Under the pieces are notes generated by a model. The model ran no database searches and was not told the DNA's origin. It saw nothing but the letters and a program-made list of their open reading frames with translations. Of a stretch of DNA of 64,000 nucleotides, positions 1-8,312 are shown one piece after another; position 1 is the stretch's first letter; the number at the start of each line of letters is the position of its first letter. A program made the translations under genes and the position numbers. The DNA is from Planomonospora sp. ID67723 (GTDB lineage: Bacteria > Actinomycetota > Actinomycetes > Streptosporangiales > Streptosporangiaceae), in NCBI RefSeq assembly GCF_015711605.1, contig NZ_JABTEZ010000004.1:310001-374000 (forward strand). Direction: 5' to 3'.

Positions 1-43
1 CACCTGTCCGCTGGGCCGCAGCAGGTAGGCGCTGTCGCGGTCG

Positions 44-388
44 TTGTTCCACACGTACTGCCGCCGGCCCCGATACACGGTGGTGGCAGTGTCGGTTCCC
101 TGGCCGGTGCGCAGCCGGCTGCGCGGCGCGGCCTTCGAGCTGACCGTCACCGCCACGGCGGTGGTTCTCGCAGGAATCCCGATGGTGGAGGGTCTGCGCG
201 TGGTCGACTCCGGCCGGATCGAGGTCGAGCTCACGCCCGAGCAGGTCGACGCCTTCGGGTTGCAGAGCGGCGTCGCCTACCGGGTGCGGGGCGAGTGGTA
301 CGGCGCCGACGGCCGGGCGGCGGAGATGCCGGTGGCGGTGGCGATCCGGGTCCCGGCCCGCTGGCTGCAGCCGCTGGGGGAGAGCTGA
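44..388 (+). CDS. Small hypothetical protein, possibly 5'-truncated
   Basis: The frame opens just after a stop at 26-28. The first usable start is TTG at 44, and GTG codons near 86 are alternatives. The C-terminal 75 residues (ELTVTATAVVLAGIPMVEG, then RVVDSGRIEVELTPEQ) read like a genuine soluble beta-rich domain, while the first 25 residues look less protein-like. The true start may therefore lie near 86. No family is recognised. It sits among small genes typical of actinomycete integrative elements. Confidence 0.5.
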   Translation: MFHTYCRRPRYTVVAVSVPWPVRSRLRGAAFELTVTATAVVLAGIPMVEGLRVVDSGRIEVELTPEQVDAFGLQSGVAYRVRGEWYGADGRAAEMPVAVAIRVPARWLQPLGES

Positions 389-518
389 TCGCAGGCAGAG
401 GTTGCCGCGTCGGCCCGGAAGGCGGCTGCGGCAGGGGCCGCCTGCTCCCCGTCCACGACAGGAGAGTGAGGAGCAGGCGACGGTAGCGGGCCGACGGTGA
501 CTAATGGGCGAAGACCGC

Positions 519-1382
519 TCATGCGCCGCGGCCACAAAGCGCACCCTGGCTGCCGTCTGGCATGATCTCGAAGCCGCGAAGGATCGGACGCGAATCGGCT
601 CGACCTGCCGACCTGGTTGCGCTGGCCGGCGTAGCGTAGCTCACCGTGACCCCCCATGATCCCTTCCCCGGTCTGCCTGATGCCGCTCCCGCCGCGGTGA
701 GTGCTGCCGTCGACGCCTGCGAGCGGTTTCTGACGCATCTGGGCCTGCTGGCCGGGCAACTGCGGGAGCTGCCACCGGATCCCGCAGGCGCCGCACAGGT
801 CCGGGAGGCCGCGGCCCGGGTCGGCGTGGTCCTGGCGGAGCTGACGGCAGCCGCCGCCGGGCAGCGACCGTAGCGACCGAACCCGGCAACCCAGGAAACA
901 AAGGAGAGCAGCGCCGGCCACGGGTGGGCGTGGTACTCGCGCGGCACCCGCCGGTAGTCCTGGCCCGGCAACGGGATGACCTCGGCGGCGGCGACATGTA
1001 GATCGTCCAAGGTCGCGCGGCGCGCTCCGGCGCTTTGGCTAACGGTCAGCCGGGCCAGATGCGCCCACCACGAACCACTGGCGCGCCGCCAGCCGCGCAG
1101 CAGGACTATCTGTCCGCCGTAGGCGACCAGTGGTGGCAGCGTCAGCAGCGCTCCCGGACGGTGGGGAAGCTGGTCGTAGGGCTGGCCGTCGAGTTCGGCC
1201 ACATCCGCATACGGCAGGCGCTGCTCGATGATGGATGGTGCGTCCGTCACCGGGTCGGCGGGGATGATCCAGCACAGGTGCGCCCACAGCTGACCCTCGA
1301 GGGGTTCGCGGCCGCGCAGGAACACCGGCCGCCTGCCGTACAGCACCAGCGGCGGCACCGGCAGCAGCGTGGAGGCGGGCAT
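519..1382 (-). CDS. Hypothetical protein with an internal duplication; C-terminal half doubtful
   Basis: Residues 1-165 look genuine and contain two copies of one pattern: PPLVLYGRRPVFLRG then LWAHLCWI, and PPLVAYGGQIVLLRG then WWAHLARL. The segment LPGQDYRRVPREYH follows. Beyond about residue 170 the frame becomes a low-complexity Ala/Arg/Ser run that is the mirror of the plus-strand gene at 646-873. The original gene probably ended near 870 and lost its stop. No known family is recognised. ATG at 1382 is used. Confidence 0.5.
   Translation of the reverse strand: MPASTLLPVPPLVLYGRRPVFLRGREPLEGQLWAHLCWIIPADPVTDAPSIIEQRLPYADVAELDGQPYDQLPHRPGALLTLPPLVAYGGQIVLLRGWRRASGSWWAHLARLTVSQSAGARRATLDDLHVAAAEVIPLPGQDYRRVPREYHAHPWPALLSFVSWVAGFGRYGRCPAAAAVSSARTTPTRAAASRTCAAPAGSGGSSRSCPASRPRCVRNRSQASTAALTAAGAASGRPGKGSWGVTVSYATPASATRSAGRADSRPILRGFEIMPDGSQGALCGRGA
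646..873 (+). CDS. Small alpha-helical hypothetical protein
   Basis: This is a 75-residue protein starting with GTG (MTPHDPFPGLPDAAPAAVSA). It is Ala/Leu-rich and predicted to be helical, with an amphipathic segment CERFLTHLGLLAGQLREL. The amino-acid pattern is coherent to the stop. It lies antisense to the poorly supported tail of the 519-1382 frame, so one of the two must be non-coding there, and this strand looks better. No strong ribosome binding site is visible. The function is unknown. Confidence 0.5.
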   Translation: MTPHDPFPGLPDAAPAAVSAAVDACERFLTHLGLLAGQLRELPPDPAGAAQVREAAARVGVVLAELTAAAAGQRP

Positions 1383-1469
1383 GCGCCGACTCTACCGTTT
1401 TATCGATCACGTGTTCTATGCCGGGGTGGGTGTGTCGGCGCTGCGGCCGGTGCCGCGTTCGTGTGACTC

Positions 1470-1689
1470 CCAGCGATAGTTGTCACTTGCCAGAGATAGT
1501 TGTCACCACGGTCCACACCTCCGAGCGCCTCTGGCGCGAATCACCTGGTCAGCCTGCTACTCGGTGGTGACAACAACGCTGGCAAGCCGCGGTAGGTGAC
1601 AGGTACCGCTGGGAGGGGGTGACAACTAGCGCTGGGAACCGGTCGTTGGGCACCAGCTCAGCCCGCCCGTCAGTGACAACTATCGCTGG
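1470..1689. repeat. Array of six 17-bp elements in mirrored orientation (IS21-like end array)
   Basis: Six copies of GTGACAACTATCGCTGG or close variants are present. Two lie on the minus strand (1470-1486, 1490-1506) and four on the plus strand (1567-1582, 1596-1612, 1619-1635, 1673-1689). The outermost copies are perfect inverted repeats of one another. Multiple short terminal repeats are typical of IS21-family ends, and the IS21 at 28611-33674 has comparable GTGACAGCG repeats. This is therefore read as a transposase-less end-to-end remnant. No transposase remains inside. Confidence 0.55.
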
Positions 1690-1708
1690 TGGTCACAGTT
1701 CGTCGCCG

Positions 1709-2201
1709 TCAGATGATCTCGGGCACCTGGTAGTCGGGGTGCGCTCCGGGGCGCTGCCCGGCGCGCAGGCCATACAGGAAGTAGATGATGCAGCCGGCGC
1801 CGCTGTGGCAGCGCACGTGGACGCCGTAGCGGTGGGCCTGGCCGGTGAACGGGCCGACGCCGGCGATCTGTGGGCTGGCCGCGTTGATGAGCAGGGCCAC
1901 CAGCCAGTTCTCGACGTCCTAGATGCGGACCTGCGGAGCCTCGGGCAGCGGGGCCGCGGGAACCGGCTCCAGGACCGCACCGTCGATGATGCGCTCATCT
2001 GCGCCGCTGGCGTGACCTCCGGCCGGAGCGGTGCCCACCAGCTGCAGCACCCACCTGGGCGCCGGTGGCCAGTTCCAGCCGCACGCCGTGGGGTTTCTCG
2101 CTCAGGGCGGCGGCCGCGAACGATTCCGCGCTCTTGACGATGGCGGCGCCATCGGAGCGGATCAGCTCGATGAGGTACGGCTCGAACCGCGTTACGCGCA
2201 T
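1709..2201 (-). pseudogene. Frameshifted hypothetical gene of an integrative-element type
   Basis: The N-terminal part (MRVTRFEPYLIELIRSDGAA, to about 2055) and the C-terminal part (VENWLVALLINAASPQIAG, then GQAHRYGVHVRCHSGAGC and QVPEII) both read as good protein. They lie in different frames, and an in-frame TAG at about 1920 precedes VENWLV. One frameshift plus one amber codon are therefore needed to join them. The 3' end is 20 bp from the repeat array at 1470-1689. The family is unknown, and the gene is almost certainly inactive. Confidence 0.6.
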
Positions 2202-2409
2202 GCTGGATTCCCCCTGGTGGTCGGCTGGATGGGGTTCAGCCTCCCATCACGGCCGGCGGCATCGGGGCGCGGCCCGGCATGGACGGCGCGTGTCCTGTTG
2301 CCAGAGCGGCCGGTAGCTCCTGTCCTGCGGACGGAGATCGCTGGTTCGTTTTCCCTGCGGGAACGACTCGGCTACGCTCTGCCTCTCTGCGAGCGAAAGG
2401 TCACAATCA

Positions 2410-3015
2410 GTGCATCCCTATCGCGGGCGGGCGCTGGCCGCCATCATCGCCGTGGCCGTCCTGGTGACCTCGGCCTCGATCGCGGGCGCCATCGCCTGGA
2501 ACAAACCCCGGCTGCCGCCCACCGCCATCTCAGCGGTCATCATGCTGCTGTTCTGGTTTTGGGTGATCACCCGAACGCACACCTTCGCCGCCCCGCTGCG
2601 GCTGCGGGAGCTGATCGCGCTGGCGCGGGCGCTGCCCGCATCCGCCCGCACCGACGGGCCCGCGCGGATGCTGCTGTGGACGGTCACGCAGTCCAGGCGC
2701 TCGACCGTCATCTCCCGCATCCCGGCCGCCGCGCTGGCCGAGGCCGACGCCGACCTGGAGGCCGGCCAGTCGATCAGCACGGTCCCCTTCGAGCTGTTCA
2801 GCATCACCCCATGGACGGTCAGTTGCCAGCGCGGCAGCTACACCCTGCAGCACGATGAGACGGGGGAGTGGGAGATCGGCCTGCCGCAGGCCCCGCCCGC
2901 GGTGGAGCGGCTGCGCCAGGTGCTGTTCACCGCCCGGGCGGGTGGGTTCGCCGTCACCGACGCCGACCTCACCGAGCTGGCGCATCAGCTGCGCCAGGCC
3001 CGGCCTCTGCGGTGA
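2410..3015 (+). CDS. Hypothetical membrane protein, two N-terminal helices
   Basis: The 201-residue protein starts with GTG at 2410, preceded by GAAAGG. Residues 8-28 (ALAAIIAVAVLVTSASIAGA) and 36-56 (PTAISAVIMLLFWFWVI) form two transmembrane helices. The rest is a soluble cytoplasmic domain with paired sequences (LFSITPWTVSCQRG, LQHDETGEWEIG). Such short two-helix proteins are common on actinomycete integrative elements. The function is unknown. The downstream gene is about 200 bp away and of different base composition. Confidence 0.75.
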   Translation: MHPYRGRALAAIIAVAVLVTSASIAGAIAWNKPRLPPTAISAVIMLLFWFWVITRTHTFAAPLRLRELIALARALPASARTDGPARMLLWTVTQSRRSTVISRIPAAALAEADADLEAGQSISTVPFELFSITPWTVSCQRGSYTLQHDETGEWEIGLPQAPPAVERLRQVLFTARAGGFAVTDADLTELAHQLRQARPLR

Positions 3016-3211
3016 GCCCGCAAGCGGCGGGAAACACCCCGCGCGGCGAGGCCCCCTTTCTAGCGGTCGTGGCACCAGCCTTGTCCAAGCGAGAAATAAC
3101 TCCAGAGTTGTACCGTTGAGCGGTTGGGCGTTGCCATCACCGGGATGGCGCGATCCTGCTTCCGCGGAGCACTCTCCTGACATACCGCCACGGGATGCGT
3201 ACTGTCCGGAT

Positions 3212-4324
3212 ATGGATACTCCCCCGGAAGGGACCCAAGAGGTCCTCTTCGTCGTCCCGGCAGAGAGTCTCTCAGATCCCCCTCGGGCTGTATCTCCTCG
3301 ACGTCGTTGGAGAGCCCCGCGATGGCTGCGGCCAGTCACACCGCCATCCCGAGACGAACTCGACAAGCTGGGCCCACAAGAACGCCAAGAAATACACCAA
3401 GCACATTGGCATATGCCACTTCAGATAATAACTACGATTGGCATCCTCCTGAGCGTTGTTTTTACCGCTTACGGTTTGGTCTATACGGCGGGCACACTGG
3501 AGGCCACTCGCCAGACTCAGATTACTGATCGATACACCAAGGCGGTTGAACAGCTTGGCTCGAAATCCGATGAAGTCCGACTCGGGGGAGTGTACGCCCT
3601 GGAGCGCATTTCCGTCGACTCGCCCCGCGACAGAAAAACCATCCAAGATGTGTTGGCGGCTTTTGTTCGTAACGGCGACTTCTGCTCAAGGAAAAATAGG
3701 CTATGTCATAGCCGAGCCGAAGGGAAAGCTGTTAACGAGAAGATCCCGATCGACGTACGAGCCGCGGTTGACCGTACAACAACCCTCAGCAACATCACTG
3801 GGATCAGAGCGGACTTCTCGGAAGTCACCTTCCCCCATGCGCACATGCCGCAGATAGCTCTAGCAAGATCCGCGTTGGACCGTGGCAACTTCGCTTGGGC
3901 GGATCTCTCTGGGGCGGATCTCTCTTATGCAACCCTAGACAGAACAAACTTTCATCAGGCCTTCCTGTCCCATGCGAATCTAAAAGGGATCCGCTCGACA
4001 GGTATTATCCTGATTGGCGCCGCCCTATATAGGGCGGATCTAAGAGGGGCGAACTTGGAAGAGCCGGATTTCAGTGAAACTATATTGGAGGAGGCGAACT
4101 TGGCTGGGTCAAAACTAATGGGCGCACACATGGTTGATGTAGATTTAAAAAACGCAATTCTTGAGGGTGCAAACCTTCGGGGCGCTGATTTGACCAAGGA
4201 CAACTTGGATGGCGCCCGTCTGCGTGGTGCTCATCTAGAGGGTGCAGACCTTCGCAACATAGAAAGCATGACTCCAGAGCAGATCAGAAAGGTCGCGATC
4301 ACTGACGCCACCACCAAGTTCTAA
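3212..4324 (+). CDS. Membrane-anchored pentapeptide-repeat protein
   Basis: The 370-residue protein has a basic N-terminus and one transmembrane helix at about residues 74-95 (IITTIGILLSVVFTAYGL). A linker with YTKAVEQLGSKSDEVRLGGVY follows; this element is shared by many bacterial pentapeptide-repeat membrane proteins. The C-terminal half holds about 30 A(D/N)LxG-type pentapeptides (ADLSGADLSYATLDRTNF, ANLRGADL). These fold as a right-handed beta helix. The gene is clearly lower in GC than its neighbours and was probably acquired horizontally. ATG at 3212 was chosen because upstream sequence in this frame antisenses the preceding gene. Pentapeptide proteins can act as DNA mimics or scaffolds, but the role here is unknown. 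Confidence 0.8.
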   Translation: MDTPPEGTQEVLFVVPAESLSDPPRAVSPRRRWRAPRWLRPVTPPSRDELDKLGPQERQEIHQAHWHMPLQIITTIGILLSVVFTAYGLVYTAGTLEATRQTQITDRYTKAVEQLGSKSDEVRLGGVYALERISVDSPRDRKTIQDVLAAFVRNGDFCSRKNRLCHSRAEGKAVNEKIPIDVRAAVDRTTTLSNITGIRADFSEVTFPHAHMPQIALARSALDRGNFAWADLSGADLSYATLDRTNFHQAFLSHANLKGIRSTGIILIGAALYRADLRGANLEEPDFSETILEEANLAGSKLMGAHMVDVDLKNAILEGANLRGADLTKDNLDGARLRGAHLEGADLRNIESMTPEQIRKVAITDATTKF

Positions 4325-4463
4325 GCGGTAATCAACCCGCTGGCTGGGCCGGTCGAACGACTGAGCGAACCCGCGTAGGCAACCGACACCGAACCGGGCC
4401 CGCTGGCCGTACGTCTTGTCTACCCTGGCGACTACTACAGCCTCCCGACGAGAGCTGGTCCCG

Positions 4464-4679
4464 ATGTCTGCCGTCGACCCCGCTGAAGCGATCCTCCGCG
4501 GCCTCGGCCATATGCAGGCGCAAGGCCGTACGTACCCGGGGAAGCTGCCCGACGAGCTGGAACGCTGGTACGGCTACACCCTGGACGGCGGCCACTCCAT
4601 CATGGTCCTGCCCGTGAGCAGATCGGCGAAGGCAGCCCACGGGACCACGGGCTTCCGGCTTCTGTGGCCAGCGCGGTGA
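4464..4679 (+). pseudogene. Truncated hypothetical gene
   Basis: The N-terminal 48 residues (MSAVDPAEAILRGLGHMQAQ, then PDELERWYGYTLDGGHSIMV) look like a normal small protein. From about 4620 the frame runs into DNA that codes, on the other strand, for a tyrosine-recombinase C-terminus. The tail KAAHGTTGFRLLWPAR is thus a read-through, and the natural 3' end has been lost. A TTG or ATG further upstream (4416) is possible, but the residues there are less convincing. Confidence 0.5.
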
Positions 4680-4875
4680 TGTGGACGTGATGGTAGCCGA
4701 GCATTCGGGCGACGACCGCGGGCGGAGCCTGAAGGGCGAGCTGGCGAATGGCCGCAGTGCGACCGTGGAGCGCAGGAATTCCTGCTTGGCGCAGCCGATA
4801 AGCAAACGCCCCAGTCGTCCCCCGACTCGGCGCGCTGGCGATCCGGCAAGTCAGGCGGGCGTGCCGGCCTGCCCG
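4639..4875 (-). pseudogene. C-terminal remnant of a tyrosine recombinase/integrase-like gene
   Basis: About 78 residues match the C-terminal part of actinomycete site-specific integrases in style (FAYRLRQAGIPALHGRTAAI, then LQAPPAVVARMLGYHHVHI and TEAGSPWSR). There is no N-terminal core-binding domain, and the expected start is missing. The match rests on recognition of the family pattern rather than an alignment. It ends abruptly against the truncated plus-strand gene at 4464, so the junction near 4620-4640 is a deletion scar. Confidence 0.5.
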
Positions 4876-5002
4876 CCCGCTCAAGGCCATCCCAATCATC
4901 TGCGGCCCAGCGAAGGCCGTCCGGTACGGGCGTCGTGACGGGTGCACGCCTCGCGGGCCGTCGCCCCGGACACCATGGCTGCCCCCGAGGTACTGCGGCA
5001 CC

Positions 5003-5560
5003 TCACATTCTCAGCGGTCGCAGCGCCTTGCTCCAGGAGACGACCTGGTCGAGCAGGTTGCTCAGTATGTTCTCCTGGTGTGCGACGGGCTTGAAGGTGG
5101 TGAAGTCCTCGAAGTCGGTGTGCATCAGCAGCTCCACGGCCGCCTGGACGTCGGCTACCTTGACCTGGCCGAGCACCTGCCGCAGGTGCTCGGCTGCCCG
5201 CACCCCGCCGCTGACGCCGTAGCCAACCACACCCGCGGCCTTGTCGTGCCACTCGGTGAACAGGAAGTCGATGGCGGTTTTGAGCACGCCGGTGGTCGAG
5301 TAGTTGTACTCCGGCGTCACGAAGATGAAACCGTCGAGGCCGGCGATGGTGTCGGACCACCTCTTGGTGTGCGGGTGCTCGTAGACCCCGGTGGCCGCGG
5401 CGAGCGGTTCGTCGAGGTGGGGCAGGTCGTAGTCCTTCAGGTCGACCAGCTCATAGTGCGCGTCGCCGCGCCTGACCGCGTGGTCGTGGACCCAGCGGGC
5501 GACGGCCTCGCCGTTGCGTCCCGGCCGCGTGCTGCCGACAATGATGCCAATCTTGATCAT
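5003..5560 (-). CDS. NAD(P)H-dependent FMN reductase
   Basis: The 185-residue flavodoxin-fold protein starts MIKIGIIVGSTRPGRNGEAV; GSTRPGR is the FMN-phosphate loop. It also carries PEYNYSTTGVLKTAIDFL, the second conserved flavin-contact motif. The family transfers hydride from NAD(P)H to FMN or to quinone and azo substrates in the cytoplasm. The ATG overlaps the TGA of the upstream gene by 4 bp and sits behind GGTGGAG. The two genes are therefore one translationally coupled operon. A role in quinone or electrophile detoxification fits the partner enzyme. Confidence 0.85.
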   Translation of the reverse strand: MIKIGIIVGSTRPGRNGEAVARWVHDHAVRRGDAHYELVDLKDYDLPHLDEPLAAATGVYEHPHTKRWSDTIAGLDGFIFVTPEYNYSTTGVLKTAIDFLFTEWHDKAAGVVGYGVSGGVRAAEHLRQVLGQVKVADVQAAVELLMHTDFEDFTTFKPVAHQENILSNLLDQVVSWSKALRPLRM

Positions 5561-7176
5561 TTCTCCACCTTCAGCGTGACTTTTCCGCGGGTAAGGCCGC
5601 GCTCGGCGGCGCGGTGCAGGTCTGTCAGGGACTCCAGCGGGCGAGTGTCCACCTTGACGTCCACCACGCCCTTGTCGATCAGCGCCACGAGCTCGCCCAG
5701 CTGGCCCGGGTCGTTGCGGGCCACGAACTGGACGGCGCGCGGGTGCTCGATCGGCTGGGTGATCGAGACGACCTCCTCGGCCAGTTCCGTCACTGAGGCA
5801 GGCACGTCGGCCACCAGGTTGATCAGTACGTCGTTGCCGCCCGGCAGGGGAGCGATGGTGTAGTCGACGATCTCGTCGGCGCCCAGTGCCCGTACAGCAG
5901 CGGCGCTGCGTGGGCTCGCGGTCGCCACCACGTACGCGCCCGCATGCTTGGCCAACTGCACGGCGAACAGCCCGACACCGCCACCGGCGCCGTTGACCAG
6001 CACCCGGCTGCCACGGCCGATGCGGGCATGGTCGAAGACCGCCTGCCACGCGGTGAGCCCGGCCACCGGCACGGCGGCCGCGTCCGTCAGCGGGATCCGC
6101 TGCGGTGCCCTGGCCAGCATGCTCGCCTTCGCGACCGCGTACTCGGCCGCCGCCCCGTCGATGAGCCCGATCACTCGATCGCCGGGGGCAAGGTCACCTG
6201 CCCCGGTGACCACGGTGCCCGCGACGTCCCAGCCGAGCGTGTGCGGCAGCGTGACGCCGAGCACGTCCTGCAGCAGGCCCATCCGTAGGCCGGCCTCCGA
6301 CGGGTTGAACGATGTGGCGGCCACTTTGATGAGCACCTCGTCCGGCCCCGGCTTCGGCACCGGCACCTCGTCCAGCGAGATCACCGACGCGTCGCCGTAC
6401 TCGTGGATGCGGGCGGCCCGCATGGTGCCGAGAAAATCCGTGGCGTGCTCGCTCGCCCACGTCTCGAACGTGCTCGCGGGCGCTCCGGTGATCTCCTCCA
6501 CGGTCCCGGTGGCCGGGCCCGGCTCGGCGAGACCGCGCAGCATCTCGTCCACAGCCGGCGCGGGCCATCCCAGCCCGAGCAGCCGTAGCCTGGCCTCCTT
6601 TGGAGGCTCCTCCTCCCAGCGCACCGGCCGGCCGATCGCGGCGCCGATCGCCCGCGCCTGCTCCCGCTGGGTCAGCGGCCGGGGTCCGGTCAGCGTGTAG
6701 ACCGCGCCGTGGTGCCCTTCGTCCAGCAGCGCGCGCACCGCGACGGCTGCGATGTCCCGCTCGTGGACGGGGGAGGAGACCGCGTCGCCGTACGGCTGCC
6801 GCACGACGCCTGCGCGGACCTGCTCGGCCCACCGCAGGGTGTTGGCCGCGAACGCGTGCGGGCGCAGCACCGTCCACTCCCGGGCGGTCTCGGTGATCAG
6901 GCGTTCGATCTCGACCTCGTGCGGGCGGGCGGCGGCCGAGGACAGGTAGACCACCCGCCGTGCCCCGATCAGTTCCAGCACCTTGCGGGCGCCCTCGGCC
7001 GAGGCGAACGGCCACAGCAGGAACACCGTGTCGACACCGTCGAGAGCCGCCTTCAGCGCGACCGGGTCGGTCAGCTCCCTCGTCACCGTGCGAACGTCGG
7101 CGCCCGCGTCTTGAAGTTGGTTCACCAGTGGACGGCCGATCGTGCCGGTCGCTCCGCTGATCAGGACTCTTCTCAT
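5557..7176 (-). CDS. Fused NmrA-like reductase and MDR-type quinone oxidoreductase
   Basis: Two complete enzymes share one frame. Residues 1-250 (from ATG 7176, MRRVLISGATGTIGRPLVNQ) are an NmrA/SDR-type NAD(P)-binding domain with the GATGTIG loop. From an internal ATG at 6423 the protein restarts as a medium-chain dehydrogenase (MRAARIHEYGDASVISLDEV, LGWDVAGTV, nucleotide loop GAGGGVGLFAVQLA). There is no zinc-ligand set, as in quinone reductases. No ribosome binding site is seen before 6423, which supports a real fusion. It is divergent from the AraC regulator at 7266 and likely under its control. Confidence 0.8.
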   Translation of the reverse strand: MRRVLISGATGTIGRPLVNQLQDAGADVRTVTRELTDPVALKAALDGVDTVFLLWPFASAEGARKVLELIGARRVVYLSSAAARPHEVEIERLITETAREWTVLRPHAFAANTLRWAEQVRAGVVRQPYGDAVSSPVHERDIAAVAVRALLDEGHHGAVYTLTGPRPLTQREQARAIGAAIGRPVRWEEEPPKEARLRLLGLGWPAPAVDEMLRGLAEPGPATGTVEEITGAPASTFETWASEHATDFLGTMRAARIHEYGDASVISLDEVPVPKPGPDEVLIKVAATSFNPSEAGLRMGLLQDVLGVTLPHTLGWDVAGTVVTGAGDLAPGDRVIGLIDGAAAEYAVAKASMLARAPQRIPLTDAAAVPVAGLTAWQAVFDHARIGRGSRVLVNGAGGGVGLFAVQLAKHAGAYVVATASPRSAAAVRALGADEIVDYTIAPLPGGNDVLINLVADVPASVTELAEEVVSITQPIEHPRAVQFVARNDPGQLGELVALIDKGVVDVKVDTRPLESLTDLHRAAERGLTRGKVTLKVEK

Positions 7177-7265
7177 ACCGTCAACCGTATGAGCCTGGAG
7201 TGAGGCGTCCAATGCGTTTCTGTCTGCGATTTATACGTAATCGTCTTCTGGTTTAGACTAACGCT
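7177..7265. promoter_or_regulatory. Divergent promoter region of the redox operon and its AraC regulator
   Basis: Only 89 bp separate the two divergent starts, so both promoters and any AraC operator must lie here. A TAGACT-like -10 hexamer lies at 7253-7258, about 8 bp before the regulator ATG. That spacing suggests a nearly leaderless regulator transcript. No clear operator repeat was identified by eye. Confidence 0.45.
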
Positions 7266-8312
7266 ATGGATGTGCTGAGCGATGTGGTCGCCACCATGCG
7301 CACGGGCACGCCGCGGTCGGCGCGTGTCGAGTGGCCGGCACCCTGGGGGCAGCGGTTTCCGTCAGCGCCTGGCTCGGCGGGCTTCCAGGTGGTGTTGCAG
7401 GGCTCGTGTTGGGCGATCCCGCCGGAAGGTGAGCCGATCCCGGTCGGGACGGGCGACGTGCTGTTCTTCCCCCACGGACACGGCTACGCGCTGGCCGACT
7501 CGCCCACCAGGCCCATCGCGGAGCCCGACTGTGACCCCTATGCCCACGCCGAGCTGTTCGCCTCAGCCTCCATGGAGGGCACCGGGCCCGTCACCGTGAC
7601 GCTCTGCGGCGGCTACCGACTCGACTCCGGCCGGGCGCATCCGCTCCTCAACGGGCTGCCCGAGATGATCCATCTGCCCGCCAGGCTGGGGCACAGCACC
7701 GAGCTGCGCGCCGCCGTCGAGCTGCTCGGCAAGGAGATCGAGGACCCGCGGCCGGGCGCGGACATGGTGGTGTCGGCGCTACTGGACATGCTGCTGCTGT
7801 ACATCCTGCGTGCCTGGTTCGACGTCTCGATGGATCACTGCAAGGTTGACAGCTGGGCCGCCGCGCTGGCCGACCCGGCCATCAGCGCCGCGCTCGACGG
7901 CATCCACCGCGACCCTTCCCACCCGTGGACGGTCGAGTCGCTCGGCCGCCGCGCAGGACTGTCCCGCGCGGCGTTCTCCCGCCGGTTCACCCAGTTCGTC
8001 GGGCAGCCGCCGATGACCTATCTGACCTGGTGGCGGCTGGGCACGGCCGCGCGCATGCTGCGCGACTCCGACGCCGCGTTGAGCGAAATCGCCGGAGCCG
8101 TCGGCTACGGCTCGGAGTTCGCCTTCGCCAATGCCTTCAAACGCGAGTACGGCATGGCCCCCGGCAAATACCGCCGCCTGGGCTGTCCGCCTTCAGCTCG
8201 AACGGCGGCAGGCACCGCTCCAGCCCTCGATCCTCAAAACCCCGAGCTACTGCCCACTTCGCAGATCCGGCGGGCGCGCTCCAGATCGTCAAGGCAGGGC
8301 AGATCGCTGTAG
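7266..8312 (+). CDS. AraC-family transcriptional regulator (cupin plus double HTH)
   Basis: Residues 1-190 form a cupin-type sensor (GFQVVLQGSCWAIPPEGEPI, FFPHGHGYAL). Residues about 200-300 contain the two AraC helix-turn-helix motifs (WTVESLGRRAGLSRAAFSRR and LSEIAGAVGYGSEFAFANAF, then EYGMAPGKYRR). The organisation matches AraC proteins that control neighbouring oxidoreductases in actinomycetes. The tail after residue 305 is low-complexity and may be an extension caused by loss of the original stop. It faces away from the 5003-7176 operon and probably regulates it. Confidence 0.9.
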   Translation: MDVLSDVVATMRTGTPRSARVEWPAPWGQRFPSAPGSAGFQVVLQGSCWAIPPEGEPIPVGTGDVLFFPHGHGYALADSPTRPIAEPDCDPYAHAELFASASMEGTGPVTVTLCGGYRLDSGRAHPLLNGLPEMIHLPARLGHSTELRAAVELLGKEIEDPRPGADMVVSALLDMLLLYILRAWFDVSMDHCKVDSWAAALADPAISAALDGIHRDPSHPWTVESLGRRAGLSRAAFSRRFTQFVGQPPMTYLTWWRLGTAARMLRDSDAALSEIAGAVGYGSEFAFANAFKREYGMAPGKYRRLGCPPSARTAAGTAPALDPQNPELLPTSQIRRARSRSSRQGRSL

